The notes: a model not told the origin generated them from the sequence alone. Numbered from the stretch's first letter, positions 9,136 through 21,300 are shown. The stretch is 64,000 nucleotides of DNA from Halomonas sp. TD01 (GCF_923868895.1 NZ_OV350343.1:1178001-1242000), one strand, 5' to 3'. Made by a program: numbers and translations.

Positions 9136-10776
9136 ATGGATCCTAGTGTTATCCGAAAAATAGCAGTGACTGTCATCGGTTTATGCATTGGCTATGCCAT
9201 CACCGTGCTTACTCGACTACCTTGGTGGACACTATTTTTCACAGCCGCCGTGTGGATCGGCTTTGGCATCAAGCTACGCTGGGGTGCACCGCCAAACGCT
9301 CGCTACCGCCCTGTGTGGCCTTGGTCACTGATACCACTCAGCTTGCTAGGCATTTATATCTATCTAGCTGATAGCTTTGGTAATGTCGATTTGGGCGCGG
9401 TGTTTTTCCACCTTCAAGCAGGCATGGCCGAACATGGCGGTGCAGGAAAAATGATCACTGCCGTTATTTACACGACGAGTATGCTCGCATTGCTGGCATC
9501 GGTTACCTGGCTCACTCGGCATGATCAGCGATGGCGGATAACTGAACGCTTTGTTGCGCTTACCTTGTTAGCGGCAAACCCGATGCTATACGGTTTAGGA
9601 CAGCGCAGCGCGGCCATTGTAACAGACGATGGTGCCTGGCTAGATCGCCGTTACGTGCCACCGCTCACGGAAGATCAAGCCAATGCGCCGAACCTTCTGG
9701 TCATGTACCTGGAAAGCATTGAGCGTACGTATAGTAATGAGCTATTTGGTGATGCTTATGCTGATTTAACCGCGCTAGGCGAACGCGGGCTGGTCTTTGA
9801 AGGTATCCAGCAAATGGAAAACACCGGCTGGACCATGGCAGGCATGATTGCTAGCCAGTGTGGCGTGCCGCTGATGCCTGCAGGACTTTTGCACGACAGC
9901 CAGTTCGACCCGCTTTCCAAAGTAGTTCCCGGCGTCGACTGCCTAGGCGATGTGTTGGCAGCTCAAGGCTATCGGCTTAGCTATTTGGGAGGAGCCAGTA
10001 CTCAGTTTGCCGGTAAAGGACTTTTCTATCGTGGCCATCAGTTTAATACGGTAAAGGGTAAGGAGGAGCTTTCAACGGAGCTTGATGACCCAGAGTACGT
10101 AAATAGCTGGGGGCTCTATGACGACACGCTTTACGATTTTACTGTGAATGAGATTCGTCGTTTGAGTAAAGAGGATAACGGCCCCTGGGCAGTGGTTAAT
10201 CTAAGCATTGCCGGACACGCCCCTAGCGGTTTTCCCTCCCAAACGTGCCAAGACCGCCAGGGTGAGTTCGATGGCCAAGATATCTTATATTCAGTGAAAT
10301 GCTCGGCTAGTCAGGCGCGCGATCTTGTTGAGCGTCTTGAACAAGAAGGCCTCCTCGAAAACACCTTGGTTGTCATACTCAGCGACCATCTCACCATGCG
10401 GGTGTCCGTTTGGGATCAACTAACAACACTTGATCGTGACAATACGCTGATCATGCTGGGCGAAGGCATCACCCCACTGACGGTGCGCCGAGGGGCGACA
10501 ATGCTAGACGTGTTCCCCACTATTCTAGACGCCATGGGTCTACCGCTTGATGATAACCGTGCCGGGCTTGGGGCGTCTTTACTTAGCAGCCAACCAACGC
10601 TGGTTGAAACTCATGGGCTTGAGGTACTTAACGAGCGTCTCAGGGAAGAGACCGCATTGCAGCAGCGCCTTTGGGAAGGGCTGGCCCCTCAACGACGCGG
10701 GTCGCAAGAAAGCGCCGACCAACAAGTCATAGAAACCCCTGCTGATCAGGCCGATGAAGTCGAGATTATGCGCTAA
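9136..10776 (+). CDS. OpgB/MdoB-like phosphoglycerol transferase (sulfatase fold), inner membrane
   Basis: Alkaline-phosphatase-superfamily enzyme of the LtaS/OpgB type. About five N-terminal membrane helices (within residues 7-160) precede a periplasmic sulfatase-fold domain (about 185-480). It closely follows E. coli OpgB: LVMYLESIERTYSNELF, TGWTMAGMIASQCGVPL with the nucleophile Thr, CLGDVLAAQGY, FAGKGLFYRGHQF, WGLYDDTLYDF, and SDHLTM with metal-binding Asp-His. OpgB moves phosphoglycerol from phosphatidylglycerol to osmoregulated periplasmic glucans. At 546 residues it lacks most of the C-terminal part of the 763-residue E. coli enzyme, and it sits in an LPS locus, so the acceptor could instead be LPS (inference). 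It overlaps the convergent waaF by 11 nt. Confidence 0.8.
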   Translation: MDPSVIRKIAVTVIGLCIGYAITVLTRLPWWTLFFTAAVWIGFGIKLRWGAPPNARYRPVWPWSLIPLSLLGIYIYLADSFGNVDLGAVFFHLQAGMAEHGGAGKMITAVIYTTSMLALLASVTWLTRHDQRWRITERFVALTLLAANPMLYGLGQRSAAIVTDDGAWLDRRYVPPLTEDQANAPNLLVMYLESIERTYSNELFGDAYADLTALGERGLVFEGIQQMENTGWTMAGMIASQCGVPLMPAGLLHDSQFDPLSKVVPGVDCLGDVLAAQGYRLSYLGGASTQFAGKGLFYRGHQFNTVKGKEELSTELDDPEYVNSWGLYDDTLYDFTVNEIRRLSKEDNGPWAVVNLSIAGHAPSGFPSQTCQDRQGEFDGQDILYSVKCSASQARDLVERLEQEGLLENTLVVILSDHLTMRVSVWDQLTTLDRDNTLIMLGEGITPLTVRRGATMLDVFPTILDAMGLPLDDNRAGLGASLLSSQPTLVETHGLEVLNERLREETALQQRLWEGLAPQRRGSQESADQQVIETPADQADEVEIMR

Positions 10777-11812
10777 CGTTAACGCCGTTAGCGCGCTGAC
10801 TGTCGACACTCATCGCTTGGTACACTTGTTCCACCCCTAAGTCATTCAGACAGTTGGTATGCCCCAGCGGGCAGGTACGCTTAAAGCAAGGTGAGCAGGA
10901 AAGCGCTAGATAGTGAATAACAGCATTATCGGTAAGGGGTGGTGTGTAAGCAGGAGATGATGAACCGTATAGAGCGTGAATGCGCACGCCTACTGCGGCG
11001 GCAACGTGCATTAAGCCTGAATCATTGGTAACCACCTGGCGACAGTCTGCCAACAGGTCTACCGCATCCGCCAATTGGGTTTTGCCGCATAAGTTATGGG
11101 CATGGGGCAACCCGTTTACAATGCTTTCACCTGCTGCATGATCTTTCGGCCCGCCAAACACACGCACCTCAAATCCATCCTTAATCAGCCGCGCTGCTAA
11201 TGCATGAAAATAACCTAGCGGCCACTGCTTAGCAGGCCCGTACTCCGCCCCGGGCATCATACCAATAGCTGGACGCGACGACAGCGCGTGAGTCAGGCGT
11301 AAGTTGACCAAGTTATTTCGATCAATCGTTAAGCGCGGAGTCGGGATCTCAAATTCCCCCTGCATTACTTCTTCCAAGGGCAGCCCCAGAGAAACAAACC
11401 GCTTAACCGTTTGATCCAACACCTGCTTATCTAACTTGCGACGCTCTTTCAATAAACCGTAACGGTGTTCGCCCAAAAAACCGATACGCTCGGGAATACG
11501 CGCCATAAATGGAACCAGCGCTGCTTTCCACGAACGCGGCAGAACAATGGCACGGTCAAAGCGTCCTCGTAGACGAGCAGCCAGCTCACGGCGGCTGGCA
11601 AGGCCAAATTCACCATGCCCTACTGCCAATGGAAGCACGTCGTCTACCTCAGGCATACGCTCAAGGATAGGTTTCGACCAGGCGGGAGCCACCACCCCCA
11701 GGGTTGCCCCTGGATTGCGAGCTTTTAGGGTGATAAATAGGCTTTGCGCCATCACCATATCGCCGACCCAGGAAGGGCCGACCACCAATATGCGCTTGGC
11801 AGAATTAGCCAT
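10766..11812 (-). CDS. waaF: ADP-heptose:LPS heptosyltransferase II
   Basis: Adds the second heptose to the LPS inner core in the cytoplasm. The 348-residue protein has the WaaF N-terminus [19 protein letters not shown], the middle motif [14 protein letters not shown], the donor motif [14 protein letters not shown], and the WaaF-type tail with [18 protein letters not shown]. These distinguish it from WaaC. It starts within the end of hldD (8-nt overlap), so ADP-heptose epimerisation and transfer are translated from one message. Confidence 0.95.
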   Translation of the reverse strand: MANSAKRILVVGPSWVGDMVMAQSLFITLKARNPGATLGVVAPAWSKPILERMPEVDDVLPLAVGHGEFGLASRRELAARLRGRFDRAIVLPRSWKAALVPFMARIPERIGFLGEHRYGLLKERRKLDKQVLDQTVKRFVSLGLPLEEVMQGEFEIPTPRLTIDRNNLVNLRLTHALSSRPAIGMMPGAEYGPAKQWPLGYFHALAARLIKDGFEVRVFGGPKDHAAGESIVNGLPHAHNLCGKTQLADAVDLLADCRQVVTNDSGLMHVAAAVGVRIHALYGSSSPAYTPPLTDNAVIHYLALSCSPCFKRTCPLGHTNCLNDLGVEQVYQAMSVDSQRANGVNVSA

Positions 11813-12761
11813 TTAGCCACTCCAAGTAGGCTTTTACGCCTTGGGCAACGGTTTTGAACTCAACATCACACCCCGAAGAGCGCAGATTGCTGATATCTGC
11901 ACGAGTGTAACTTTGATAGCGGCCTTTTAGTTCTTCAGGAAATGGAATGTAGTCAATTTCACCCTGACCATAAAAGCCGATTACAGCCTCGCCAATGGCC
12001 TTGAATGGCTCTGCCCGTCCGGTGCCCAAATTAAAAATACCGGACGCATGAGGGTTATCTAAAAACCACAGGTTGACGTCGACCACATCGCCAACGAAAA
12101 CAAAGTCGCGACTCTGCATTCCTGCCTCATAACCGCCGTAAGCTCCGAACAGCTTTAACGTTTCCCCATTCCGGATTTGTAAATGGTTATGGTAGGCCAC
12201 ACTCGCCATCTTGCCCTTATGCTGCTCACGGGGGCCATAGACATTGAAGTAGCGAAACCCCACTACTTGTGTCGTCAACTCATCCCAGCGCGAACGCACG
12301 TGCTGGTCAAACAGCAGTTTCGAGTAGCCATAGACGTTGAGCGGCTTTTCGTGCTCAGGCGCTTCTTTAAACACCTCACTACCGCCGTAGGTAGCCGCCG
12401 ATGATGCGTATAGAAATGGAATGCCTAACGCCTCACAGTAGTTAAGCAGTACTTTTGAGTACTCGAAGTTATTCTCCATCATGTAGTGCCCATCCCACTC
12501 CGTCGTATCGGAGCACGCACCTTCATGAAAAATAGCATCGATAGTTGGTAAATCCACCGACTCACCTCGTAGCGCGGCTTTGATCCGCGCTAGAAAATCA
12601 TCTTTATCCAGATAATCTGCCAGCGTGCAGTCGGCTAAGTTGACGAACTTAGTGCCATCCCGCAAATCATCAACCACCATCACATCATCACGGCCACGAG
12701 CGTTCAGCGCTTTGACAATATTGGCACCGATAAAACCAGCCCCGCCTGTTACAACGATCAT
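11805..12761 (-). CDS. hldD: ADP-L-glycero-D-manno-heptose 6-epimerase
   Basis: NADP-dependent extended short-chain dehydrogenase that converts ADP-D,D-heptose to ADP-L,D-heptose. The 318 residues begin with the Rossmann motif [11 protein letters not shown], followed by [14 protein letters not shown], the catalytic Y-x3-K in [12 protein letters not shown], and [15 protein letters not shown]. All are hallmarks of HldD/RfaD. AAGGAG lies 6 nt upstream of the ATG. It leads the two-gene hldD-waaF unit and is divergent from glyQ. Confidence 0.97.
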   Translation of the reverse strand: MIVVTGGAGFIGANIVKALNARGRDDVMVVDDLRDGTKFVNLADCTLADYLDKDDFLARIKAALRGESVDLPTIDAIFHEGACSDTTEWDGHYMMENNFEYSKVLLNYCEALGIPFLYASSAATYGGSEVFKEAPEHEKPLNVYGYSKLLFDQHVRSRWDELTTQVVGFRYFNVYGPREQHKGKMASVAYHNHLQIRNGETLKLFGAYGGYEAGMQSRDFVFVGDVVDVNLWFLDNPHASGIFNLGTGRAEPFKAIGEAVIGFYGQGEIDYIPFPEELKGRYQSYTRADISNLRSSGCDVEFKTVAQGVKAYLEWLNG

Positions 12762-12871
12762 CTCGTTCTCCTTACCAAAAGCAGCTCTGTTGGCTAACGT
12801 GCCTATAACCCATCTCTCTGTGATTGTATACTTGACGGCTTATGAATTCATGGCCAACGGTGCTTTCCGCG

Positions 12872-13831
12872 ATGAGTGTCTCGACAAACCAATCGACACC
12901 CGATGTGTCGACCTTTCAAGGCTTGATCCTTGCTTTGCAGCAGTACTGGGCAGAACAAGGCTGTGTCATTCTCCAACCTCTCGATATGGAAGTCGGCGCG
13001 GGCACCTTCCACCCTGCCACCTTCCTACGGGCAATTGGTCCAGAAACCTGGAACGCTGCCTACGTGCAGCCCTCCCGCCGTCCAACAGACGGCCGCTACG
13101 GCGAAAACCCCAACCGCCTGCAGCACTATTACCAGTTCCAGGTGGTAATGAAGCCATCACCCAGTAATCTGCAAGACCTGTACCTAGGCTCATTAAAGCG
13201 CCTGGGTCTCGACCCGCTTATCCATGACGTGCGCTTCGTTGAAGATAACTGGGAATCCCCCACCCTGGGTGCCTGGGGTCTTGGTTGGGAAGTGTGGCTC
13301 AACGGCATGGAAGTCACTCAGTTTACCTATTTCCAGCAGGCGGGCGGCATTGAGTGCTATCCCGTTACTGGTGAGCTCACCTACGGGCTTGAGCGTATTG
13401 CCATGTACCTACAAAACGTCGATAGCGTATATGACCTGGTATGGGCCATCGCGCCTGATGGCAGCAAAGTCAGCTACGGCGATGTCTATCTTCAAAATGA
13501 ACGTGAGCAGTCAGCGTATAACTTTGAGCATGCTGACGTTGATCAGCTATTCGCCGCCTTTGACCACCAGGAAAAAGAGTGCAGCAAGCTCTTAGTGGCT
13601 AACCTGCCGCTGCCTGCCTACGAGCAGGTACTCAAAGCATCCCACACGTTCAACCTGCTGGATGCTCGCCATGCGATTTCCGTGACCGAACGCCAGCGCT
13701 TTATTCTCCGCGTGCGTACCATGGCACGTGATGTAGCCACCGCCTACTTCGAGTCTCGTAAAGCAGAAGGATTCCCCATGGCGCCCGAGGCCCTGCGCCG
13801 CGAACTACTAGCTGACCAGGGAGACGCATAA
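12872..13831 (+). CDS. glyQ: glycyl-tRNA synthetase alpha subunit
   Basis: Catalytic subunit of the tetrameric bacterial glycyl-tRNA synthetase. It contains class II motifs in [38 protein letters not shown] and [23 protein letters not shown] at 12872 gives 319 residues beginning MSVSTNQ; an in-frame ATG at 12842 would add ten. Neither has a good Shine-Dalgarno sequence. A TATACT at 12827-12832 may be the promoter -10 and would leave almost no leader for the 12842 start, so I favour 12872. The stop overlaps the glyS ATG by one base (TAATG). Confidence 0.96.
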   Translation: MSVSTNQSTPDVSTFQGLILALQQYWAEQGCVILQPLDMEVGAGTFHPATFLRAIGPETWNAAYVQPSRRPTDGRYGENPNRLQHYYQFQVVMKPSPSNLQDLYLGSLKRLGLDPLIHDVRFVEDNWESPTLGAWGLGWEVWLNGMEVTQFTYFQQAGGIECYPVTGELTYGLERIAMYLQNVDSVYDLVWAIAPDGSKVSYGDVYLQNEREQSAYNFEHADVDQLFAAFDHQEKECSKLLVANLPLPAYEQVLKASHTFNLLDARHAISVTERQRFILRVRTMARDVATAYFESRKAEGFPMAPEALRRELLADQGDA

Positions 13832-15897
13832 TGGCTGTTGATACGCTTTTATTAGAACTAGGCGCTGAAGAACTTCCACCGACAGCGCTGGATACGCTTT
13901 CTGATGCGTTTGCAGCCGGCATTGAAAAAGGCCTGCAAGAAGCAGAGATTCCCTTCCAAAGCGTCGCCGCTTACGCCACCCCGCGCCGTTTAGCTGTGCA
14001 GGTTACCGGGCTTGCAGACAAGCAGCCTGACCGTGAAGTGGAACGCCGTGGCCCTGCCCTAGCAGCCGCCTTCAAGGACGGCTCACCTACCAAAGCAGCG
14101 GAAGGTTTTGCGCGTTCTTGCGGCGTCAGCGTGGATGAGCTAATTCACCTAGAAACCGATAAAGGCACTTGGCTTGGCTACCGCGAACAGCAGCAGGGCG
14201 AAAGTGTACAAACGCTGCTGCCAGAGATGGTTCGCAAAACGCTACAGTCGCTACCGGTGCCTAAGAATATGCGCTGGGGTTCGTCTCGCGTTGAGTTCTC
14301 CCGCCCGGTTCACTGGCTAGTTGCCCTGTATGGCAGCAACGTCATTGCCGCGGAAGCGCTTGGCCTGGAAGCTAGCCGTACTACCTACGGTCACCGCTTC
14401 CATGCGCCAGATGCTATACAGCTTGAACACGCTGATGACTACCTAGCCGCACTCGAAAATGCCTACGTGTTAGCAGACCGCCAGCGGCGCCGCGAACGCA
14501 TCCGTGAGCAGGTATTGGCCGAAGCCGAAGTTCAAGAAGCCAATGCCGTTATCGATGAAGAGTTATTAGTAGAAGTAAGCGGGTTAGTCGAATGGCCGGT
14601 CGCATTAACCGGCAGCTTCGATGAGCGATTTCTGGAGGTGCCTGCGGAGTGCTTAATCTCCTCCATGAAGGCCAACCAAAAATACTTCCACTTGCTGGAT
14701 GACCAAGGCAAGCTGAAACCGCTGTTTATTACCATTTCAAACATCGACAGCGCCGACCCTCAGCAAGTGATTTCCGGCAACGAGAAAGTGATACGACCGC
14801 GCTTAGCGGATGCTGCATTCTTCTACGATATGGATCGCAAGCAAACTCTGGCCTCTCGCATCCCCCAGCTGGAAAGCGTGGTATTCCAGCAACAGCTGGG
14901 CACGCTGGCTGACAAAGCACGCCGCAGCACAGCGATAGCAACGTATATTGCCGAGCACATTCACGCAGATGTGAACCACGCCCAGCGCGCAGTAGCGCTA
15001 GCCAAGTGCGACTTGGTCACCGAGATGGTGCTCGAATTCCCAGAGCTTCAGGGCATTATGGGCCGCTATTATGCCGAACAAGATGGCGAACCTGCTGAGG
15101 TTGCTCAGGCATTAGAAGAGCAGTACCTGCCCCGCTTTGCCAGTGACGACATTCCTCAAAGCCTTGCAGGCCAAGCGCTAGCATTGGCTGACCGTCTAGA
15201 TACTCTTGTTGGCATCTTTGGTATTGGCCAGCGCCCAACCGGCGCAAAGGATCCCTTTGCCCTACGCCGAGCCTCTATTGGTGTGTTAAACATCCTGGTC
15301 AAAGGTCAGCTTAATTTAGATCTTCGCGAGCTACTCAGCGTAGCCGCAGAACAGCACCAAGGCCTTCCCAAAGCAGAAGGCTTGGTGGAAGATGTATTGA
15401 CCTACATGCTGGACCGCTTCCGCGCCTGGGGCCAAGAAGAAGGTATTAGTGCTGAAATGTACTTAGCGGTACGCGCTCGTCCAGTAACCAAACCGCTGGA
15501 TTTTGCTCGTCGCTTACGTGCCGTTAAGGCCTTTGCACAGCGGGAAGAAGCCGCTGCTTTGGCTGCCGCGAACAAGCGGGTTTCTAATATCCTGAGCAAG
15601 CAGGAACACAACGGTAGTATTCAGGTAGATCAGAGCCTGCTGCAGGAAGAAGCCGAGAAGACGCTATTCAATGCAGTAACGGCCAGCCAACAGCAAGTAA
15701 CTCCGTTATTTTCAGCGGGCGATTACCAGCAAGCACTAGACGCACTGGCAACACTACGTGAGCCTGTCGATGCTTTCTTCGATCAGGTAATGGTGATGGC
15801 CGATGACAGTGCCGTTCGTCATAATCGTCTAGCGCTGCTTGCCAGTCTGCAAGCGCTGTTCCTTGAAGTAGCGGATATTTCCCAGCTGCCACAATAA
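13831..15897 (+). CDS. glyS: glycyl-tRNA synthetase beta subunit
   Basis: The 688-residue tRNA-binding subunit pairs with GlyQ. Family hallmarks are the N-terminal LLLELGAEELPP, MRWGSSRVEFSRPVHWLVAL, the HD-like region ALALADRLDTLVGIFGIGQRPTGAKDPFALRR and the C-terminal anticodon-binding helices. It is coupled to glyQ by a one-base stop/start overlap. A strong intrinsic terminator follows at 15940-15970. Confidence 0.97.
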   Translation: MAVDTLLLELGAEELPPTALDTLSDAFAAGIEKGLQEAEIPFQSVAAYATPRRLAVQVTGLADKQPDREVERRGPALAAAFKDGSPTKAAEGFARSCGVSVDELIHLETDKGTWLGYREQQQGESVQTLLPEMVRKTLQSLPVPKNMRWGSSRVEFSRPVHWLVALYGSNVIAAEALGLEASRTTYGHRFHAPDAIQLEHADDYLAALENAYVLADRQRRRERIREQVLAEAEVQEANAVIDEELLVEVSGLVEWPVALTGSFDERFLEVPAECLISSMKANQKYFHLLDDQGKLKPLFITISNIDSADPQQVISGNEKVIRPRLADAAFFYDMDRKQTLASRIPQLESVVFQQQLGTLADKARRSTAIATYIAEHIHADVNHAQRAVALAKCDLVTEMVLEFPELQGIMGRYYAEQDGEPAEVAQALEEQYLPRFASDDIPQSLAGQALALADRLDTLVGIFGIGQRPTGAKDPFALRRASIGVLNILVKGQLNLDLRELLSVAAEQHQGLPKAEGLVEDVLTYMLDRFRAWGQEEGISAEMYLAVRARPVTKPLDFARRLRAVKAFAQREEAAALAAANKRVSNILSKQEHNGSIQVDQSLLQEEAEKTLFNAVTASQQQVTPLFSAGDYQQALDALATLREPVDAFFDQVMVMADDSAVRHNRLALLASLQALFLEVADISQLPQ

Positions 15898-15939
15898 GAC
15901 ACCGCGCCGTTTTTTTCAGTTCACGCTAATGGCAATAGC

Positions 15940-15970
15940 AAGCCCGGCTCTCGCAAGCCGGGCTTTTTTT
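15940..15970 (+). terminator. intrinsic terminator after glyQS
   Basis: Perfect 10-bp inverted repeat AAGCCCGGCT / AGCCGGGCTT with a 6-nt loop, running into a T tract of about nine. It ends the glyQ-glyS transcript 43 bases after the stop. Confidence 0.9.
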
Positions 15971-16031
15971 GCATGTCACAACTGTATTGTCTCTTTTCTC
16001 CAGACTAGACTCAGTAGTACTGCCAGCTAAT

Positions 16032-16047
16032 TGTTTCACGTGAAACA
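16032..16047. other. parS centromere site 1
   Basis: Exact palindrome TGTTTCACGTGAAACA, which matches the broadly conserved chromosomal parS consensus bound by ParB. It lies between the glyS terminator and the kinase-fold gene. The cognate parA-parB pair is at 48.9-50.6 kb. Confidence 0.92.
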
Positions 16048-16136
16048 CCAAGGTAAAATTAGAAGCGTAACCACAGTGCCATTTCCTCGTAGAAGGTAAA
16101 TGGTAATAACTGCTCTAATCGCCATGGAAACGGCTT

Positions 16137-16934
16137 ATGTACGACTTATTCTTACTTGATACCCTTCCTCAGCAACAGGCTAACATTGCGTCTTACACCC
16201 TAAATAGACAACGTGTATGGCTGAAAAAGGCAACGAAGCGAAATTCACGACTTGCTTACCTGCCGCTAACACTATTAGCTAAATGGCTGAGTATTGAAGC
16301 ACTTAAACCAGTCCCTAACTTAGGGGGAAAACAGAGCGTTGCCCTAGAAGCAGCCCGAATTAAGTCCCTTACTAAGGCGGGAGTAGCGGTACCGACTATA
16401 TTAGCCGAATCTCCTCAAGCACTACTTCTTGCTGACGCAGGAGGCTCGGAAGAGCCTTCTCTAACGCTTCTGGATAAACTACTGGCTGCCGAAAGTGTCA
16501 ATGAAATTAATCATTATCTTCAGATGAGCACTCAGGCGCTGAATGATGTTCACGCAAAACAGTGTTACTTAAGTGAGGCCTTTGCCCGAAACATATTGGT
16601 TAATAAAGAAGGTATTGTATTTATCGATTTTGAGACCGATCCAGGTAAATATCATAAGTTGACAGACTGTATGGTCCGCGACTGGCACTGCTTTATTTTC
16701 TCTCTTTATGGCAAACTAAGTACCCGTAACCCTCATATTGAGTGTTTAACGCCAGCACTACTTAACGGGTTGAGGCAAACGCAACCTGAAGTGCGGGAAC
16801 GCTTTCTTAGCACACTTTCACGATTTAAGCGTTTAGGGCGATTTCCTTTTCACCTTTTGGGTAGCGATGGAAAGAAAATTTCAGTCACTCTCCACGCGCT
16901 GTCCCTCCTAGACCAACAGCTACGCAGCCAATAG
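16137..16934 (+). CDS. kinase-fold protein of unknown function
   Basis: A 265-residue cytoplasmic protein with a degenerate small-molecule or protein kinase fold. Visible are a basic N-terminal third, the likely catalytic loop HAKQCYLSEAFARNILV, and FIDFETDP as the metal-binding segment. It resembles the Kdo-kinase/BUD32-like group, but the catalytic loop lacks the usual H-x-D pattern: His is followed by A-K, with Asp just before it (NDVHA). A hypothetical gene lies between glyS and gmhB in Pseudomonas too (recalled, not checked), so this may be a conserved member of the LPS/origin neighbourhood. The start at 16137 has only a weak ribosome site. The next gene, gmhB, follows after 9 bases. Function not assigned. 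Confidence 0.7.
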   Translation: MYDLFLLDTLPQQQANIASYTLNRQRVWLKKATKRNSRLAYLPLTLLAKWLSIEALKPVPNLGGKQSVALEAARIKSLTKAGVAVPTILAESPQALLLADAGGSEEPSLTLLDKLLAAESVNEINHYLQMSTQALNDVHAKQCYLSEAFARNILVNKEGIVFIDFETDPGKYHKLTDCMVRDWHCFIFSLYGKLSTRNPHIECLTPALLNGLRQTQPEVRERFLSTLSRFKRLGRFPFHLLGSDGKKISVTLHALSLLDQQLRSQ

Positions 16935-16943
16935 AAGGACGCG

Positions 16944-17522
16944 ATGTCCACTACATTAGACTCATCAGGGCTCTCATCAACATGTCTTGTCATTCTTGAT
17001 CGTGACGGTGTCATCAATCACGATTCTGATGCTTATATAAAGTCACTTGAGGAGTGGGTCCCCTACCCTTCAGCGATTGATGCTATTGCCCAACTGACTC
17101 AGGCAGGGTACACCGTCGCGGTGGCTACCAATCAGTCGGGTATTGCACGAGGCTATTACGACGAGGCAACGCTTCACTCGATGCACAGTCGCCTAACGGC
17201 GATGGTTGAAGCGAAAGGTGGGCGTATTGCCCATATTGCTTACTGCCCTCACGGCCCCGATGATCAATGCTGTTGTCGAAAACCCCTACCAGGGTTACTT
17301 TTGCAAATTCAGCATCAATTGGGGATGGAGAGCCTTACGGGCAGTTGGATGGTCGGTGACAGTCTGCGAGATCTGCAGGCTGGCGAAGCAGTAGGGTGCC
17401 GCTCAGTGCTGGTCAGAACAGGCAAAGGAGAAAAGACATTAGCTAATCATACTGACCTTGAGAACACGCTGGTTTATTCAGATCTAGCCGCGTTTTCAGA
17501 TTGGCTATGCCAACAGCAGTAA
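16944..17522 (+). CDS. gmhB: D-glycero-beta-D-manno-heptose-1,7-bisphosphate 7-phosphatase
   Basis: HAD-superfamily phosphatase that removes the 7-phosphate of heptose bisphosphate between the two HldE reactions. The 192-residue protein has the nucleophile motif ILDRDGVINHD (first Asp near residue 20), ATNQSGIARG, the GmhB-specific zinc loop CPHGPDDQCCCRKP, and MVGDSLRDLQAG. GAAGGA precedes the ATG. With hldE and hldD in the same window, the GmhB-HldE-HldD part of the ADP-heptose pathway is covered; the isomerase gmhA was not seen. Confidence 0.95.
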   Translation: MSTTLDSSGLSSTCLVILDRDGVINHDSDAYIKSLEEWVPYPSAIDAIAQLTQAGYTVAVATNQSGIARGYYDEATLHSMHSRLTAMVEAKGGRIAHIAYCPHGPDDQCCCRKPLPGLLLQIQHQLGMESLTGSWMVGDSLRDLQAGEAVGCRSVLVRTGKGEKTLANHTDLENTLVYSDLAAFSDWLCQQQ

Positions 17523-17576
17523 CGGGGTTTCTTCCTTCCGACTTACCCGCCTCTCTCTACTAGCTTGGCACGCAAG

Positions 17577-17620
17577 AAAAAACGCCGCTTCCATTTAATT
17601 AGAAGCGGCGTTTTGTTTTT
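17577..17620. terminator. bidirectional intrinsic terminator between gmhB and gyrB
   Basis: Inverted repeat AACGCCGCTTC / GAAGCGGCGTT with a 10-nt A/T loop. It is flanked by an A run on the left and a T-rich run on the right, so it can stop the converging gmhB and gyrB transcripts. Confidence 0.87.
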
Positions 17621-17652
17621 CATCTGACTGCGTTTGTTAGTGCTTATCGCAC

Positions 17653-17668
17653 TGTTTCACGTGAAACA
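17653..17668. other. parS centromere site 2
   Basis: Exact TGTTTCACGTGAAACA, 16 bases beyond the gyrB stop codon in the gmhB-gyrB convergent gap. Confidence 0.92.
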
Positions 17669-17684
17669 CGTGGTGACGAACGCA

Positions 17685-20144
<2,460 letters not shown>

Positions 20145-21248
20145 CTACCCGTCCGGCAGTAATTGGCTTAACCCTTGGTCGGACTGTTTCACGTGAAACA
20201 TCCCGACATCTGTTGAGGGTTCCCATATACCACGAAGCGCGGAGGGTTCGACGCTAGTAATAAATGCCTGACACTGCATCTTTTCAAGTAAATTGCAAAA
20301 CCGACCTTGGTGCGTGCTATCTAGCTCCGCTGGCAAATCGTCGATCAAGTAAATGCAGTGTCGTTGTGTGGTACTTTCCAGAAGCCGCCCCTGGGCAAGC
20401 TTTAACGCACTAACCACCAGCTTTTGCTGGCCTCTGGAAAGGACTTCAACAGCGGGCTGCTTGTTTAATCTGATTCGTAAGTCCGCACGCTGCGGGCCCT
20501 GCTGGGTAAAGCCCATTTGCTGATCCGCTTGGCGACTATCCTGTAACACATCTACAAGAGCGCGTTGCTTATCCCAACCTCTTGCATAACGTAGCGTTAA
20601 ACCAGGTAAAGAGATCAGCTCTTTCAGGGTTTCATCGAATACCGGCAAGAACTCACTGAACCATGTCTGCCTGAGCGTATCCATCTGTTCACCCCAGATC
20701 GCCAACTCCTGCTCCCATACCGCTATTTCGCTAGGCACTATTCTACCACGCCTAAGGAGCGCATTCCGATGTTTCACCGCGCGACGCGTTCGCTTCCATG
20801 CGTCGAGAAAGGAGTGTTTCACGTGAAACACTCCCCAATCTAAAAACTCTCTTCGCCCTGCGGGCGACCCTTCAAGGAGACGAAAGGCATCTGGATTTAT
20901 TAGCTGCAATGGCATAGCCTCAACCAATTCTGCTAAGCGAACACCTTTCTCTCCCCGCAGACGCAGCTCCAGCTCGCGCTGTGCACGCATTCTCCTTACG
21001 CCAAGCGTAACCTCAGGGTCTCCCGCCAAACGGCCGTAGAGCGTCATATAGGGCGCTTCCGCCTGTATTGCATGTTTCAGCTGACGGGTGCGGAAAGAGC
21101 GCCCCATTCCCAAGATGTGAATACCTTCCAATAGGCTGGTTTTACCACTGCCATTAACGCCGTATATCAAATTAATACGGGATGAAGGACACATCTCAAC
21201 TGGCGCTAAATTACGCAATCCCTGAAGATTTAACCGAGTCACACTCAT
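20145..21248 (-). CDS. recF: DNA recombination and repair protein RecF
   Basis: SMC-like ATPase that helps load RecA at gaps and restart forks. ATG at 21248 gives 367 residues starting MSVTRLNLQGLRNL. A longer in-frame start at 21398 adds 50 unrelated residues and overlaps the terminator hairpin, so it was rejected. It contains Walker A YGVNGSGKTSLLE, the RecF segment INPDAFRLLEGSPAGRREFLDWG, signature SRGQQKLVVSALKLAQ and Walker B IYLIDDLPAELD. Two exact parS sites lie inside it and are read in the same frame, giving FHVKH after the DWG motif and FHVKQ near the C-terminus. The C-terminal 20 or so residues look like an extension beyond the ATPase core. Confidence 0.95.
   Translation of the reverse strand: MSVTRLNLQGLRNLAPVEMCPSSRINLIYGVNGSGKTSLLEGIHILGMGRSFRTRQLKHAIQAEAPYMTLYGRLAGDPEVTLGVRRMRAQRELELRLRGEKGVRLAELVEAMPLQLINPDAFRLLEGSPAGRREFLDWGVFHVKHSFLDAWKRTRRAVKHRNALLRRGRIVPSEIAVWEQELAIWGEQMDTLRQTWFSEFLPVFDETLKELISLPGLTLRYARGWDKQRALVDVLQDSRQADQQMGFTQQGPQRADLRIRLNKQPAVEVLSRGQQKLVVSALKLAQGRLLESTTQRHCIYLIDDLPAELDSTHQGRFCNLLEKMQCQAFITSVEPSALRGIWEPSTDVGMFHVKQSDQGLSQLLPDG
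20185..20200. other. parS centromere site 3 (inside recF 3' end)
   Basis: Exact TGTTTCACGTGAAACA within the C-terminal codons of recF, encoding FHVKQ. It is part of the cluster of four in 4.8 kb. Confidence 0.92.
20815..20830. other. parS centromere site 4 (inside recF)
   Basis: Exact TGTTTCACGTGAAACA inside recF. The palindrome extends three more bases on each side (GAG / CTC). It encodes FHVKH directly after the conserved DWG of RecF. Confidence 0.92.
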
Positions 21249-21300
21249 TAACGATTGCCGGTGAATAAGACCATAAAATCTACCATCCTTGTAAAACGCG

